Part shown: positions 31,091 through 39,211 of the stretch, piece by piece
How the letters are laid out: each line of letters opens with the position of its first letter
Numbering within the stretch: the stretch's first letter is position 1
NCBI GenBank assembly: GCA_026260175.1
Contig: JAKCWW010002739.1
Span: forward strand, 6,606-45,816
DNA length: 39,211 nucleotides
Source: Reticulitermes lucifugus
Taxonomy: Eukaryota; Arthropoda; Insecta; Blattodea; Rhinotermitidae
Direction of reading: 5' to 3'
Notes under the pieces: generated by a model
Told to the model about the DNA's origin: nothing
Databases searched by the model: none
Seen by the model: only the letters and a program-made list of their open reading frames with translations
Translations under genes and position numbers: made by a program

Positions 31091-31625
31091 TACGATCTCA
31101 TGGTACGCACAGGTAGACCTATAGGTTACGGCAATGGTAGCCTGTCAGTTAAAGTGATGTGCCAGCACTCTAGTAAAATTTTTGGTTATGATTCTAATTC
31201 TCATTCACAACTTTTCTAATTTCACGAGCACTGGAATATTATATTCGAAGTTTAGCTTTATTCATTTTTAGTTCATAGTATTGTGATGCTGGTAGGGAAA
31301 TTAACAGTGTTTAAGTGAAGAACAGGTAATTTGCTGCATATGTAACTTGAAACACCGCAGACAAATTAAGTAACATTAATATAACTAACAAAGGAGACTG
31401 GAATAGCCGGAAATATGCTGACCATCTGGAGATTATGTAACTTACGGGAGTATGTAAATTTCTTATGTATTGAAAACTGGGTTTGCGGAAATATTTGGGA
31501 GAGATATGGGAAGATTAAACGTAGCCTTATCAGTCATTCGTACGTCAAACTTGAAAAGATGAAAAACTATCACTTTCAATGCTAAAAATTCTAAATTAAC
31601 TCTTTGAAACATGAAATTAATCTAA

Positions 31626-32060
31626 ATGTCACTTTCGCAGTTTCTGCTCTTATCTCTCAGTAAGGATTCAGATAATATCAGATTAATGCTGTTCAGGGAA
31701 ATTGTTAGTGTTCAATCTGGTGTCAAAAAGCAGTATTTTGAAGTTAAAGCAGGCGGTACATACAGCGTCAACTGTGTTGTAAAAGAACAACAAAATTTTG
31801 TGTCTTTTTTTACGTGCACATTGGGACATCCCCTCCCCGTCTCTTTGTCTGACGGGACAATAAAGTGTTGCCAAACTTTTGAACATGTGTTCTCTCTTAG
31901 GACTAAACTGAGAGACGAGGGAAATAACGTTACTTGCGAGGTGCTCCCAACAGACTGTGCGAGTTCTGCACCGCCATCGATGTTACGGGAGTTTCAGACC
32001 GCAGCTAAGAGGGTTGTGAACTTCCGCGATGGTGTCACCGGATTACACATGGAATTGTGA
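31626..32060 (+). CDS. unrecognised ORF, 144 codons
   Basis: This is the longest open frame in the window, ATG at 31,626 to TGA at 32,058-32,060. I do not recognise the product. It is not membrane-spanning and contains nine cysteines, including NCVV, FFTCT, IKCC, VTCEV and TDCAS. The N-terminal residues are leucine and serine rich. No promoter, splice context or neighbouring exon supports expression, although TTTCGCAG just after the ATG looks like a splice acceptor. It could be an exon fragment, an old element frame or chance; chance is most likely given its length in a 39-kb window. Confidence 0.2.
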   Translation: MSLSQFLLLSLSKDSDNIRLMLFREIVSVQSGVKKQYFEVKAGGTYSVNCVVKEQQNFVSFFTCTLGHPLPVSLSDGTIKCCQTFEHVFSLRTKLRDEGNNVTCEVLPTDCASSAPPSMLREFQTAAKRVVNFRDGVTGLHMEL

Positions 32061-32454
32061 GGTGTCGCTGTGTCTGTCACGGATTTGATGGACCTGGCTT
32101 GTATTTCGTAACTCTTTGAGGCAGTAGTCTTTGGTACAGACAGGCTCTGTAAAGTGATTATTTTTTGCGAACTATTTTATGGGGGCAATAATTTTATCTA
32201 TTTTCTTACATTTATGATTTTGATGTTCTCGAGATGGGGAATAGGAAGATCGGTACGTTGTGGGATGTGAAGCCTCATAGTTTGGTAGAAGGTACCACCA
32301 TCTTAGAGGAACCAGTTAGCTACAACGTCAGTTTGTTTTATAGAGGCACCCTTTAATTAGACTACAAGCATACGTCTATAACCATCACAGTGAAAGGTCA
32401 GACGGCTTGTCAGACAACAAAATAGTAAAGCAACTGACACATAAGAGATTTCAG
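32061..32454. other. unassigned stretch
   Basis: Nothing recognised. Confidence 0.3.
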
Positions 32455-32595
32455 TCTTCCGCCCTGGCGCATTAGAGGCCTTCGCTCTTCTGGGATGTTA
32501 CACAGCGTAGGTTGATTTTTAGTTACCGACGTTTCGGGACAGGCTGCCATTCCTGTCTTCAAGGGTCAAGTATTCCAAGAAGATTCTTAAGCTTC
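32455..32595 (-). mobile_element. family-B foldback, left arm
   Basis: Plus-strand text: TTCCGCCCTGGCGCATTAG, CTCTTCTGGGATGTTACAC, then TTACCGACGTTTCGGGACAG and TGTCTTCAAGGGTCAAGTAT and the CCAAGAAG centre. On the minus strand this gives CTTGAAGACAGG, CCTGTCCCGAAAC and GTCGGTAA: box-like, stem, GAAAC and GTC intact. The right arm is missing. Confidence 0.65.
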
Positions 32596-32935
32596 ATTAT
32601 ATCAGAAGTACAAAGGTAGAGAAGTATAAGTCCCTGGAAACCGAAGCTGTAATTTTGTGTTTATTCCAGGCATAATTTTCGGTATTTTATGCGAATTATC
32701 AGTCTGTCAGATCTAATTATTTCACAGATTTAAAGTTACTGAAGATACAAATTTGTGTCTGTGTTGCTTTTGTGTGTATACACGTTACGCAAAACATATG
32801 TGATTTTATAAACACAATTAAATTGATTCCAGAATAAAGTAATATTCTTAGATTAACTCATTTCAGTAATGTTTTGAAAACAATATTTTCTTTCCACGTA
32901 ATGCTTTTTACGTATACGTAAAATTACACTACTTA

Positions 32936-33090
32936 TATTACGGCATCCGCGATAGCTGACTCTGTGTTTAACTGGAACACTTGCTGATGTCCCAAAAATC
33001 TTTGTTCGATTTTCGACAATGGCAAGTGGTTATTCTTTTGTCGAAAGCATCCATTCCATCTCTGAGGCCCGCCTAGCCTCCTATTAAATT
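32936..33090 (+). mobile_element. SINE-C relic
   Basis: Head CCGCGATAGCTGACTCTG, B-box-like TTGTTCGATTTTCG (about 33,002-33,015), body AAGCATCCATTCCATCTCTG and GGCCCGCCTAGCCTCC. It matches SINE-C in order and ends where the LINE fragment begins. Confidence 0.6.
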
Positions 33091-33180
33091 GGATATTCCT
33101 TTCCTCCTTGACTCTATTTAATACCTCTTCATTTTTCACACGATCGGTGAAACTGATATTCTCCATCCTTCTTCAGCACC
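33088..33180 (-). pseudogene. LINE reverse-transcriptase C-terminal fragment
   Basis: The minus-strand frame reads RRMENISFTDRVKNEEVLN then RVKEERNIQ. This is a block (MEKISWTDRV-x-NEEVL-x-RVKEERNI type) common near the C-terminus of insect non-LTR retrotransposon proteins. About 30 codons remain. SINE-C adjoins it in opposite orientation, so the fused 77-codon frame is a chimera. Confidence 0.7.
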
Positions 33181-33478
33181 ACATTTCAAACACTGTAAGT
33201 TACTTTTTATCTACTTTCCAAATTGTCCATGACTTTGTACTTAATCACAGATTTTCTCTGTATAATATTTATCGGATATAACCTGAAAATTTCAGTATAT
33301 CATTACGTTCATTTAAAAAGACGTTTACCTTTACGCAGTTTCTAGGTACGTCTATGTCTTACGACCTCTCTTCATACAAAGTTCATATTTATGGGTGCTC
33401 TGGCGATCGAATCATATTACCCTTTTAAAGACTAAGTTCTAAAATTCACCCTAGAACATGCCATAAAAACCCACAAAG
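33181..33478. other. unassigned stretch
   Basis: Nothing recognised. Confidence 0.3.
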
Positions 33479-33479
33479 G

Positions 33480-33713
33480 GAGTAGAGGTACAGCTGTACT
33501 GTTTCTTTAACCTCAGTGCTAAATGGGGGTGGGTGGTTAACGCCACGTCCCGGCCTTTTTACCGCCGGGAAAGAGACCCGGTACCCATTGTACAGGAGGC
33601 TGGGTGGGGCCCAGGGCCGGTCTGGACTGGTTCGAAAAAACTCGCCCCCACTGGGTTTCAATCCCCGGACCGTCCATCCCGTAGCGAGTCGTACCGACTA
33701 CGCTATCCCAGTC
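33480..33713 (-). mobile_element. SINE-C, well-preserved, minus strand
   Basis: Minus strand: TGGGATAGCGTAGTCGG (A-box region), ACGGTCCGGGGATTGAAACC (B-box), GAAACCCAGTGGGGGCG, CCAGTCCAGACCGGCCC, GGCGGTAAAAAGGCCGG and the CCACCCACCCCCATTTAG tail. It supplies the B-box hidden by N in the 12,188 copy. Confidence 0.85.
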
Positions 33714-34480
33714 CACAAAGACTAAGATTAACCTGTTTTTATTAAAACTTCTTCTCTTACCGCACGGTAAACCCACTCATAATTTTTATAATATGTAATC
33801 AATCACTGATGTATACGTAAATAATGCCGCTTCTCCTGAGATCAATAAAAATCTCAGACATATACTCTGTGGGCTAAATGTAGAATTGTTTAATGTTAAA
33901 GTTGGTGATATATAAAGTAACCATTGTGCCTTAAAGAGGTAATATCACTTGGTTCTTTCGTGATACAGTGTTTCATTAATTTTTCCTATTAAATATAAAG
34001 CTAGAGAATATTTTCTTTCAATCGCCATGTTGTTAGTTTACATTCTGTAGAATTAAGAAGTGTTTAAACTCATCTAAAATCTATTTCAAAGAACATATAT
34101 CATTTCAGAGCCCTACGTGAACTGGCGCCAGTATTGCTGCCGCCACACAAGGTCTTGAGTCCGCCATTTTGTTATTATTTCTTCTTTGTCTCAAGAAATT
34201 AAAATTACGAGCATGGGGTATACTTTCATAGGAATCGATTTACTGGTCCAAATTTGATCTGAAGCGATACAGAAACACATAAAGAAAGCACGATGATCCG
34301 AAAGGTGGTGTACATAAAGCCCAGTTTTGAATATGAAAAAGTGAATGTTGAAAGAGTATTTTGCGACGACAGACAGTACCAGTTTGCCACTGACGGACAT
34401 CTTTGTATTCATCGCATTTCGTACAGACACTATGAACAAAATCACAGACTGACTGTGGTTATAGCATGAACAATGTACAG
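33714..34480. other. unassigned AT-rich stretch
   Basis: Nothing recognised. Confidence 0.3.
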
Positions 34481-34481
34481 C

Positions 34482-34750
34482 CGATCCCAGTGACCGCGCA
34501 GTCTAAGGCGTGGGTCTGCGGCCCCTCGCTTGCTGTGATTGCGGGTCCGAATCACGCCAGGTGCATGGATGTCTGTCTCTTGTGAGCGTTGTGTTTTGTC
34601 AGGTAGAGGTCTATGCGTCGGGCTGATCACTCCTCCAGAGGATTCCTACCGAGGGTGGTGTGTCTGAGCGTTATAGTGAAGAATAGTGAAGAAATTAATG
34701 AGAAGGCCCTGGCCCACTAAGAGCTATTGCGCAGTGGAGAAAAAAAAAGA
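34482..34750 (+). mobile_element. SINE-A, full length, second tail subfamily
   Basis: GATCCCAGTGACCGCGCAGTC, GATTGCGGGTCCGAATCACG (B-box with one change), GCATGGATGTCTGTCTCTTG, TCCAGAGGATTCCTACCG, GAAGGCCCTGGCCCACTAAG and an A-run. A short duplication AATAGTGAAGA occurs near 34,675-34,695. Confidence 0.87.
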
Positions 34751-34754
34751 CCAA

Positions 34755-35654
34755 TTTTCTTCAACTGTATATGCCGTAAATTTTACACTGTTGAACCGTA
34801 CAAAGATGTAGGCTGTTTAAACCCGGTGATCTAGTTGTCGAGAGTATGGAAACCGTAGAGGAGGGACATCATATGTTTTCACTGGCGGATTCCACATTTA
34901 CATGGTTCTCGGTAGTAACAAGCGGTGTCGGCCATGTCAGCCGACCCGTTGCTCCAGTACCGTATGGTGAGCTTAATGATGTATCTGCTGCTGCACCTTT
35001 GTTAGACAGCCAGGGCCGGCTCAAAGTTTTGCTGCCCTAGGCGAAGATCAGGCTTCCCGTCCTCTCCCCACACAATCATTTTCATCTTGTGACTAGTGGA
35101 GTGAAATATTTGACCCTCCTGTACACTGCACTCTTGAAATATAAAGTAGTCGTTATAGTAGATTTTGTCAGTTTTGTAAAATGTACTTTATTTCTGTTTC
35201 TTCAACTTTTTTCCTAATTTGGCCGCACTAGGTGATGGAACAGTTCCCCGTGTGGGTTGAAATGACCCTGTGGACAGATCTTCATTGTATGTGGTTTTGA
35301 GAGAAACAAGAACTGAAGCCATTTCGCGTGACAGTGGCAAGCATTGTTACAAAACTTCGCATAGGAATGTCACAGTTATGGCAACAATTTAAGATTTGAT
35401 ATACCACGAAATTTGCTTTAGATGACGCCATAGCTCAAAGCACAACACAAAACTCACACCATTTTTATTGAAAGCAGAAATATAACTGTACGTCGTAAAT
35501 ACAAATCATAGAATACCTTGTATTGCTAGATACAAATGATCTATTTTGAGTTACATTAGGGAATACTGCACTATTTTATCACAAAGTAATTGCCATTACA
35601 GGTATTTACGCTAATACTGGAGCACATATATTATAAACATGTCGAGATATCCCA
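34755..35654. other. mostly unassigned; possible hAT-type terminus at 35,011
   Basis: CAGGGCCGGCTCAAAGTTTT, then a GCTGCCCTAGGCGAAG block at 35,011-35,047, resembles terminal repeats of some hAT non-autonomous elements (CAGGGCCGGC start). No matching inverted end was located. Confidence 0.3.
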
Positions 35655-35870
35655 GGTAATGAAGCGACTACTGGGTACTGACTGCATGACTGGAGTTCGT
35701 TTCCCAGCACTGACAATACCTCATCTTTTCCGGCATACCCAGCTTTTTATCTACTGTAGGCCTTTACCGCGGAATATTCCTTCGGGATAAGGCCACCGGA
35801 GTGTCGAGCTGACCATTCGCCTCTGTCTAGTGCTGAGAAGTGTTCAGAGAACCCACACTAGCGATCACGT
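35655..35870 (+). mobile_element. SINE-C-like relic
   Basis: B-box-like GAGTTCGTTTCCCA (35,693-35,706), then CTTTACCGCGGAATATTCC, CCACCGGAGTGTCGAGCTG, ACCATTCGCCTCTGTC and TAGTGCTGAGAAGTG, paralleling the SINE-C tail. Confidence 0.55.
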
Positions 35871-35954
35871 TCAAGGCATGACACACCAATTAAAACACCG
35901 ACCACATAACTAAGAACATGAAACAGAATCCTTCTAGAAAACTAACGGTGCCTC

Positions 35955-36193
35955 ACCTGGTCAAGAGATTCCTCGCACTGTACGGAACCAGAAGATTCAT
36001 TACCGCCTTAAAAATGCCGTCCCTTATACCTATTCTGAACCAAATCAGTCCAGTCCACGGCCTCCCAACAGATGCATTTAAGACCGCTTCTCATATTATA
36101 CTCCCATCTGCGCCTTGGTGTTCAAAGATGTCTCTTTCGTTTAGGTTTCCCTACGCACCTCACCCCCATATGTGCCACATGCCCTGCCCATCT
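35955..36193 (-). pseudogene. LINE C-terminal tail, frameshifted
   Basis: The minus strand reads QMGRACGTYGGEVRRE in one frame. After a frameshift it reads KPKRKRHL, stop, TPRRRWEYNM, then LKCICWEAVDWTDLVQ and NRYKGRHF. The order (M-x-R-x-CG-x-YGG-EVRR, KP-x-GKR-x-LG-x-PRRRWEDNI, then D-W-x-DLAQ-x-R) is the conserved terminal region of many insect non-LTR retrotransposon proteins. The open frame of 131 codons on the plus strand (35,918-36,313) is its complement. Confidence 0.8.
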
Positions 36194-36394
36194 GACCCCA
36201 TTGATTTGGTAATACATAGTCTTAACTTACTGAGTACGCTGGCGAAATCGAACAAGTTCTTAGACTTATTGTGTGAAAGGTTTACGTATTTGTTCTTTTT
36301 CGAGAGGACTTAAGCTTACGAAGTCCAAAAAATCGCGCTCTCTTAGGTTTGTTTATATTTTGTCAGTCTATTATGCACCTACTTCTCGTCTGTG

Positions 36395-38147
36395 TTATAA
36401 CTTCTTTTTAAATCCTGCAATGAGCATGTTGATGCACACGTATTTTCGAAACGATAAAACCCCCATGTCCTTGACAGAGTTGGTGCATGTGGTGTTACGA
36501 ATCGCCAGGTTTGCAAGTAAGGACAGGCTGTTAGTTTTCGTAGAGAATATAATGACTATAATGTTACTACTCTTAAGATTCACGGAATTAGCAGCAACCT
36601 TGTGTGGTATCAATATCTGATTTCGCTGAATTTGATCACTCAAAGGTTTAACGTTACGAAACGTCTCATTATCATCCGCAATAAGAAAGCGTTCACGATT
36701 AGGTAACTACGAAACCGGTTCACATAACTATCCGAACTTCCAAAAGCACTGCCTTTATTTACGTAGGAATGAAATGTAGTGCAAGGTGAGACTCACTTTA
36801 AGATCAAAATATGTGTGGCATCACCTTGATGCTACGAACTAAGTAAAGGAAAGATAACGTCAAGGTAACTTACAAAGTTAGTGACGGTTGATTCAGATTT
36901 AATAAAACAACGTTGACAGGAATTTAATTTAAACCTGAGATAATGAGAAGCATGATCTTTAATCACAACTTCAAAAACTTGGAGTAGTTATTAAACACTG
37001 AAATTGGACGATAATTGCTAATAGAGACATTATTGTTTTTTGTTAGTTGGCATAATTGCCGTCTGCTTCCAAATGGATGGACAAATCCACTCAGGTAGAC
37101 TGAGATTAAAGAAACATGTAAACAACAGTATAAAATATTGATACAACCCCTTCTAGAAAAACCAGGAATGCCTTCACATCTGACAGATTTGAAGAATTTC
37201 TGATCTTTACTGACTTTCCTTATATCAGGAGCTATAGCGGGAGCTGGATGTGAAGAATCAAAGGAAACAGTGTCAAAGATATTAGTAGTGCAAGAAACCC
37301 CCTGGAGATGTGTTGTTATAAAACGACTGGAATTGGTTCGCAAAGGCTTCGTCTATTTCATGACGTGCTACCAATTGTGTCCCGGTAAATTCAGTTTTAA
37401 GGAAGTAGATTCATTTCTCCTGAATATGGAAACATAATTCCAACCTTTCTTCACCAATATGGCTCAGACATCTAAGTCTGTCAGACTTAGTTGTAGCCTT
37501 GAGGATTTTGCCATATAAAAAGAACTTGCTATAAAAGTAATTGGTTTTTTTCAAAATTTGTGAACGTAATTCTTCTCCTAAATGTAATACCTCAATGATC
37601 ATGAAAAAAAAATTGGGAATTTAGACTTTCTAGTTGAAGCACGAGGAATTGTTTGATTAGATAATGGCTAGCAAACACAGAGGGGTTTGCCTAAACAGGA
37701 GACCAATAGCAAACAAAGACAATGTTATATAGCCGTATAACCACCAACGCAAGTGTGTGGTACATCTACTCATATTTCTGAACACTAATTTCAACAGACA
37801 ATGATAACTCGATCACCTGAGTCGGTAATGTGATACGAGTTTAACAATAGCAACCTCAAAGAAGTATTTGCTAGTTATATTCGAAAAGACAAGGCCAAGC
37901 TTATTACTGCTGTGGTCAGCGTCAGTGTGCTGGGCGAAGTCAAAACAACCGGAGCTTTAAAAAGCATCTCTCTTACGTTTAGAATAAAACTGGAAGTTTC
38001 CAAATGCAAACCCTGTTTCCAATCAAAGCTAGGGACGTCAAAATCACCAATCAACACCACATGAATATATTCATTCATAACACCAACGAAGGTACATTTG
38101 ACACATAAAAATGTAATGTTATATAGCCCTACGTATTTCGGCATCAT
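36395..38147 (-). pseudogene. Jockey-like LINE ORF2 relic (endonuclease to reverse transcriptase)
   Basis: Read from 38,147 leftward. The endonuclease block VVLIGDFDVPSFDWKQGL is at about 38,063-38,010 (the usual GDFN Asn is Asp). A linker KATTKSDRLRCLSHIGEER lies around 37,510-37,450. The reverse-transcriptase fingers and palm have EGIPGFSRRGCINIL and SNYRPISVFNN (NYRPIS at 37,016-36,999). The active-site block FLIADDNETFRNV has ADD at 36,679-36,671. The downstream block KTNSLSL...CTNSVKDMGVL lies at about 36,540-36,455. Order and spacing match an intact element, but multiple stops and frameshifts separate the blocks. Such proteins nick target DNA and copy the RNA. This copy is dead. Confidence 0.85.
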
Positions 38148-38168
38148 TTACACTATCTTCAGGGAGCT
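38125..38168 (-). ncRNA. hammerhead-like motif abutting LINE relic
   Basis: Minus strand: AGCTCC (bulged T), CTGAAGA (38,156-38,162), extra T, a weak helix II (AGTGT with ATGCC, two wobble pairs), GAAA (38,136-38,139), TACGTA palindrome (38,130-38,135), then GGGCT. The GTA triplet and helix I AGC-CC/GGGCT are retained. Confidence 0.5.
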
Positions 38169-38169
38169 A

Positions 38170-39211
38170 AACTTACTAAAATATAATAGATTACAAAGTA
38201 ATTTGTCTTGTATTATAACACTCTTGCACCAAGTGTCAACACAGAGGTTTCTTAATTTGTGATTAAAATAGCAGTATAGACATTTTTAAATAGTATAATA
38301 CATTAAAACAATAAAGTAGTAATATTTTTACAGTGTTTTAATTATGGATAGAAGGTTGTATATCAATATGGTGTAGTTTTTCTTTGAGTACAAACATCTA
38401 ATTTTGTCTTCGATCCTGTACGGATCTTGTCTCTGTATGAAGTGTCGTTAGTTCTGTGTAAAGGGTAAATACACGGTATAAATAATACCACAAAAATTTA
38501 CTACTTTCTAATTTATTTGCCATTAAAAAAATATTTTAAATTGTATCAGGCTTAGTATCCGGAAGAACTGGAAGGTTAGTATCACTGAGACTAGAGCCAC
38601 GAAGGGCTGGAGTTTCAGCCCTAACATGTTTATCGAAAGTCCTTTCTGAGCTGCAAGCATGACATTTGGAAGGTTTAGCTTTTAATACATGACCTCCTCT
38701 TTTGCAGCCTATCGGAACGGAAAACAGTGTATTCGTCTCGAAACAGGATGTAATCTAGACACAGGTCATCACACTAAGTCTTAGGCAAGAAATTCAGCAT
38801 CATTTACTCCTATACTTCTTACATATTAAGAACAAATGACAAAAACTTATAGAGTTTTAGTAACAAGAACTAACCATTTAAATGACAACACCTTCCTTCT
38901 TACACCATCAATAGTTTAACAACGGACAGAGTGTGGGTCCCTGGGATTTTACTTACACCAGGAGAAACGGGCCTGGAAGTCACGGAATAATCTGATGTAA
39001 AAATTTGATCGGGTTTTAGTGGACCATTAAAAAGAAGCAGAAAACCAGTGGACACAAGGCCCCAGTTATTAACAGGAGAAAAATCATCCTGTGTCACAGA
39101 AGTTTAAAAGGAGGCTTGTGAATTAAATTAGTTTTTAGCCTGATTCCTACTGAAGAACTGAGTTAAAGTTGTTCGTTTGAGGAGTTTTCAGTACTGCAGG
39201 TAGTGACAGAC
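38170..39211. other. unassigned AT-rich stretch
   Basis: No gene or known repeat was recognised to the window end. Confidence 0.3.

Noticed and set aside
32933..33166. 77-codon minus-strand frame as one protein
   Set aside because: The N-terminal third is a LINE fragment and the rest is antisense SINE-C; a chance fusion.
35918..36313. 131-codon plus-strand frame
   Set aside because: The opposite strand carries recognisable LINE C-terminal blocks, so this frame is its complement.

Overview
The window is repeat-rich, AT-rich DNA from a multicellular animal. It is almost certainly an insect, and the mix of tRNA-derived SINEs, Jockey-like LINE, Penelope-like, hAT and mariner remnants would fit a large polyneopteran genome such as a cockroach or termite; that placement is a guess from the style of the repeats. 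No host gene, exon chain, rRNA or intact tRNA could be recognised. Every protein-like signal I can name belongs to a decayed transposable element, and the longest open frame (144 codons at 31,626-32,060) matches nothing I know. Two runs of N (12,250-12,279 and 23,963-24,012) both lie inside SINEs.

Layout. 0-5 kb: a SINE tail, a SINE-C relic, a 77-bp minisatellite, a hammerhead-like relic and two foldback elements (3,905-4,174 and 4,250-4,410). 5-13 kb: SINE-B, SINE-C and SINE-D copies and two more foldbacks (6,558-6,882 and 8,480-8,759). 13-17 kb: a well-preserved hammerhead-like motif (13,178-13,222), a complete 1,543-bp hAT element with an 8-bp target duplication (14,487-16,029), a SINE-A and a 185-bp MITE. 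17-25 kb: SINE-B, several decayed hammerhead-like units, the second 185-bp MITE, and a SINE-A inserted at the edge of a 119-bp palindrome. 25-31 kb: SINE-E, two SINE-A copies on the minus strand, a mariner transposase C-terminus, and a Penelope-like element 3' part with both its GIY-YIG-side protein tail and a hammerhead motif. 31-39 kb: the unknown ORF, LINE fragments, further SINEs and a co-linear Jockey-like LINE relic (about 38.15 to 36.4 kb, minus strand).

The most interesting thread is the large number of minimal hammerhead-ribozyme-like motifs: a CUGANGA-type box, a short stem-loop, GAAA, and a palindromic ACAUGU, ACGU or UACGUA third helix. At least six are well formed and about ten more are decayed. 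Several sit in opposed pairs in 270-325 bp foldback elements flanked by 12-17 bp direct repeats. One lies directly downstream of a Penelope-like protein relic, which ties the foldbacks to Penelope-like retroelements (PLEs), a group known to carry minimal hammerheads. A repeated detail is one extra pyrimidine after the CUGANGA box, before helix II starts. The elements do not form a pathway; the window is a record of successive, partly nested insertions.
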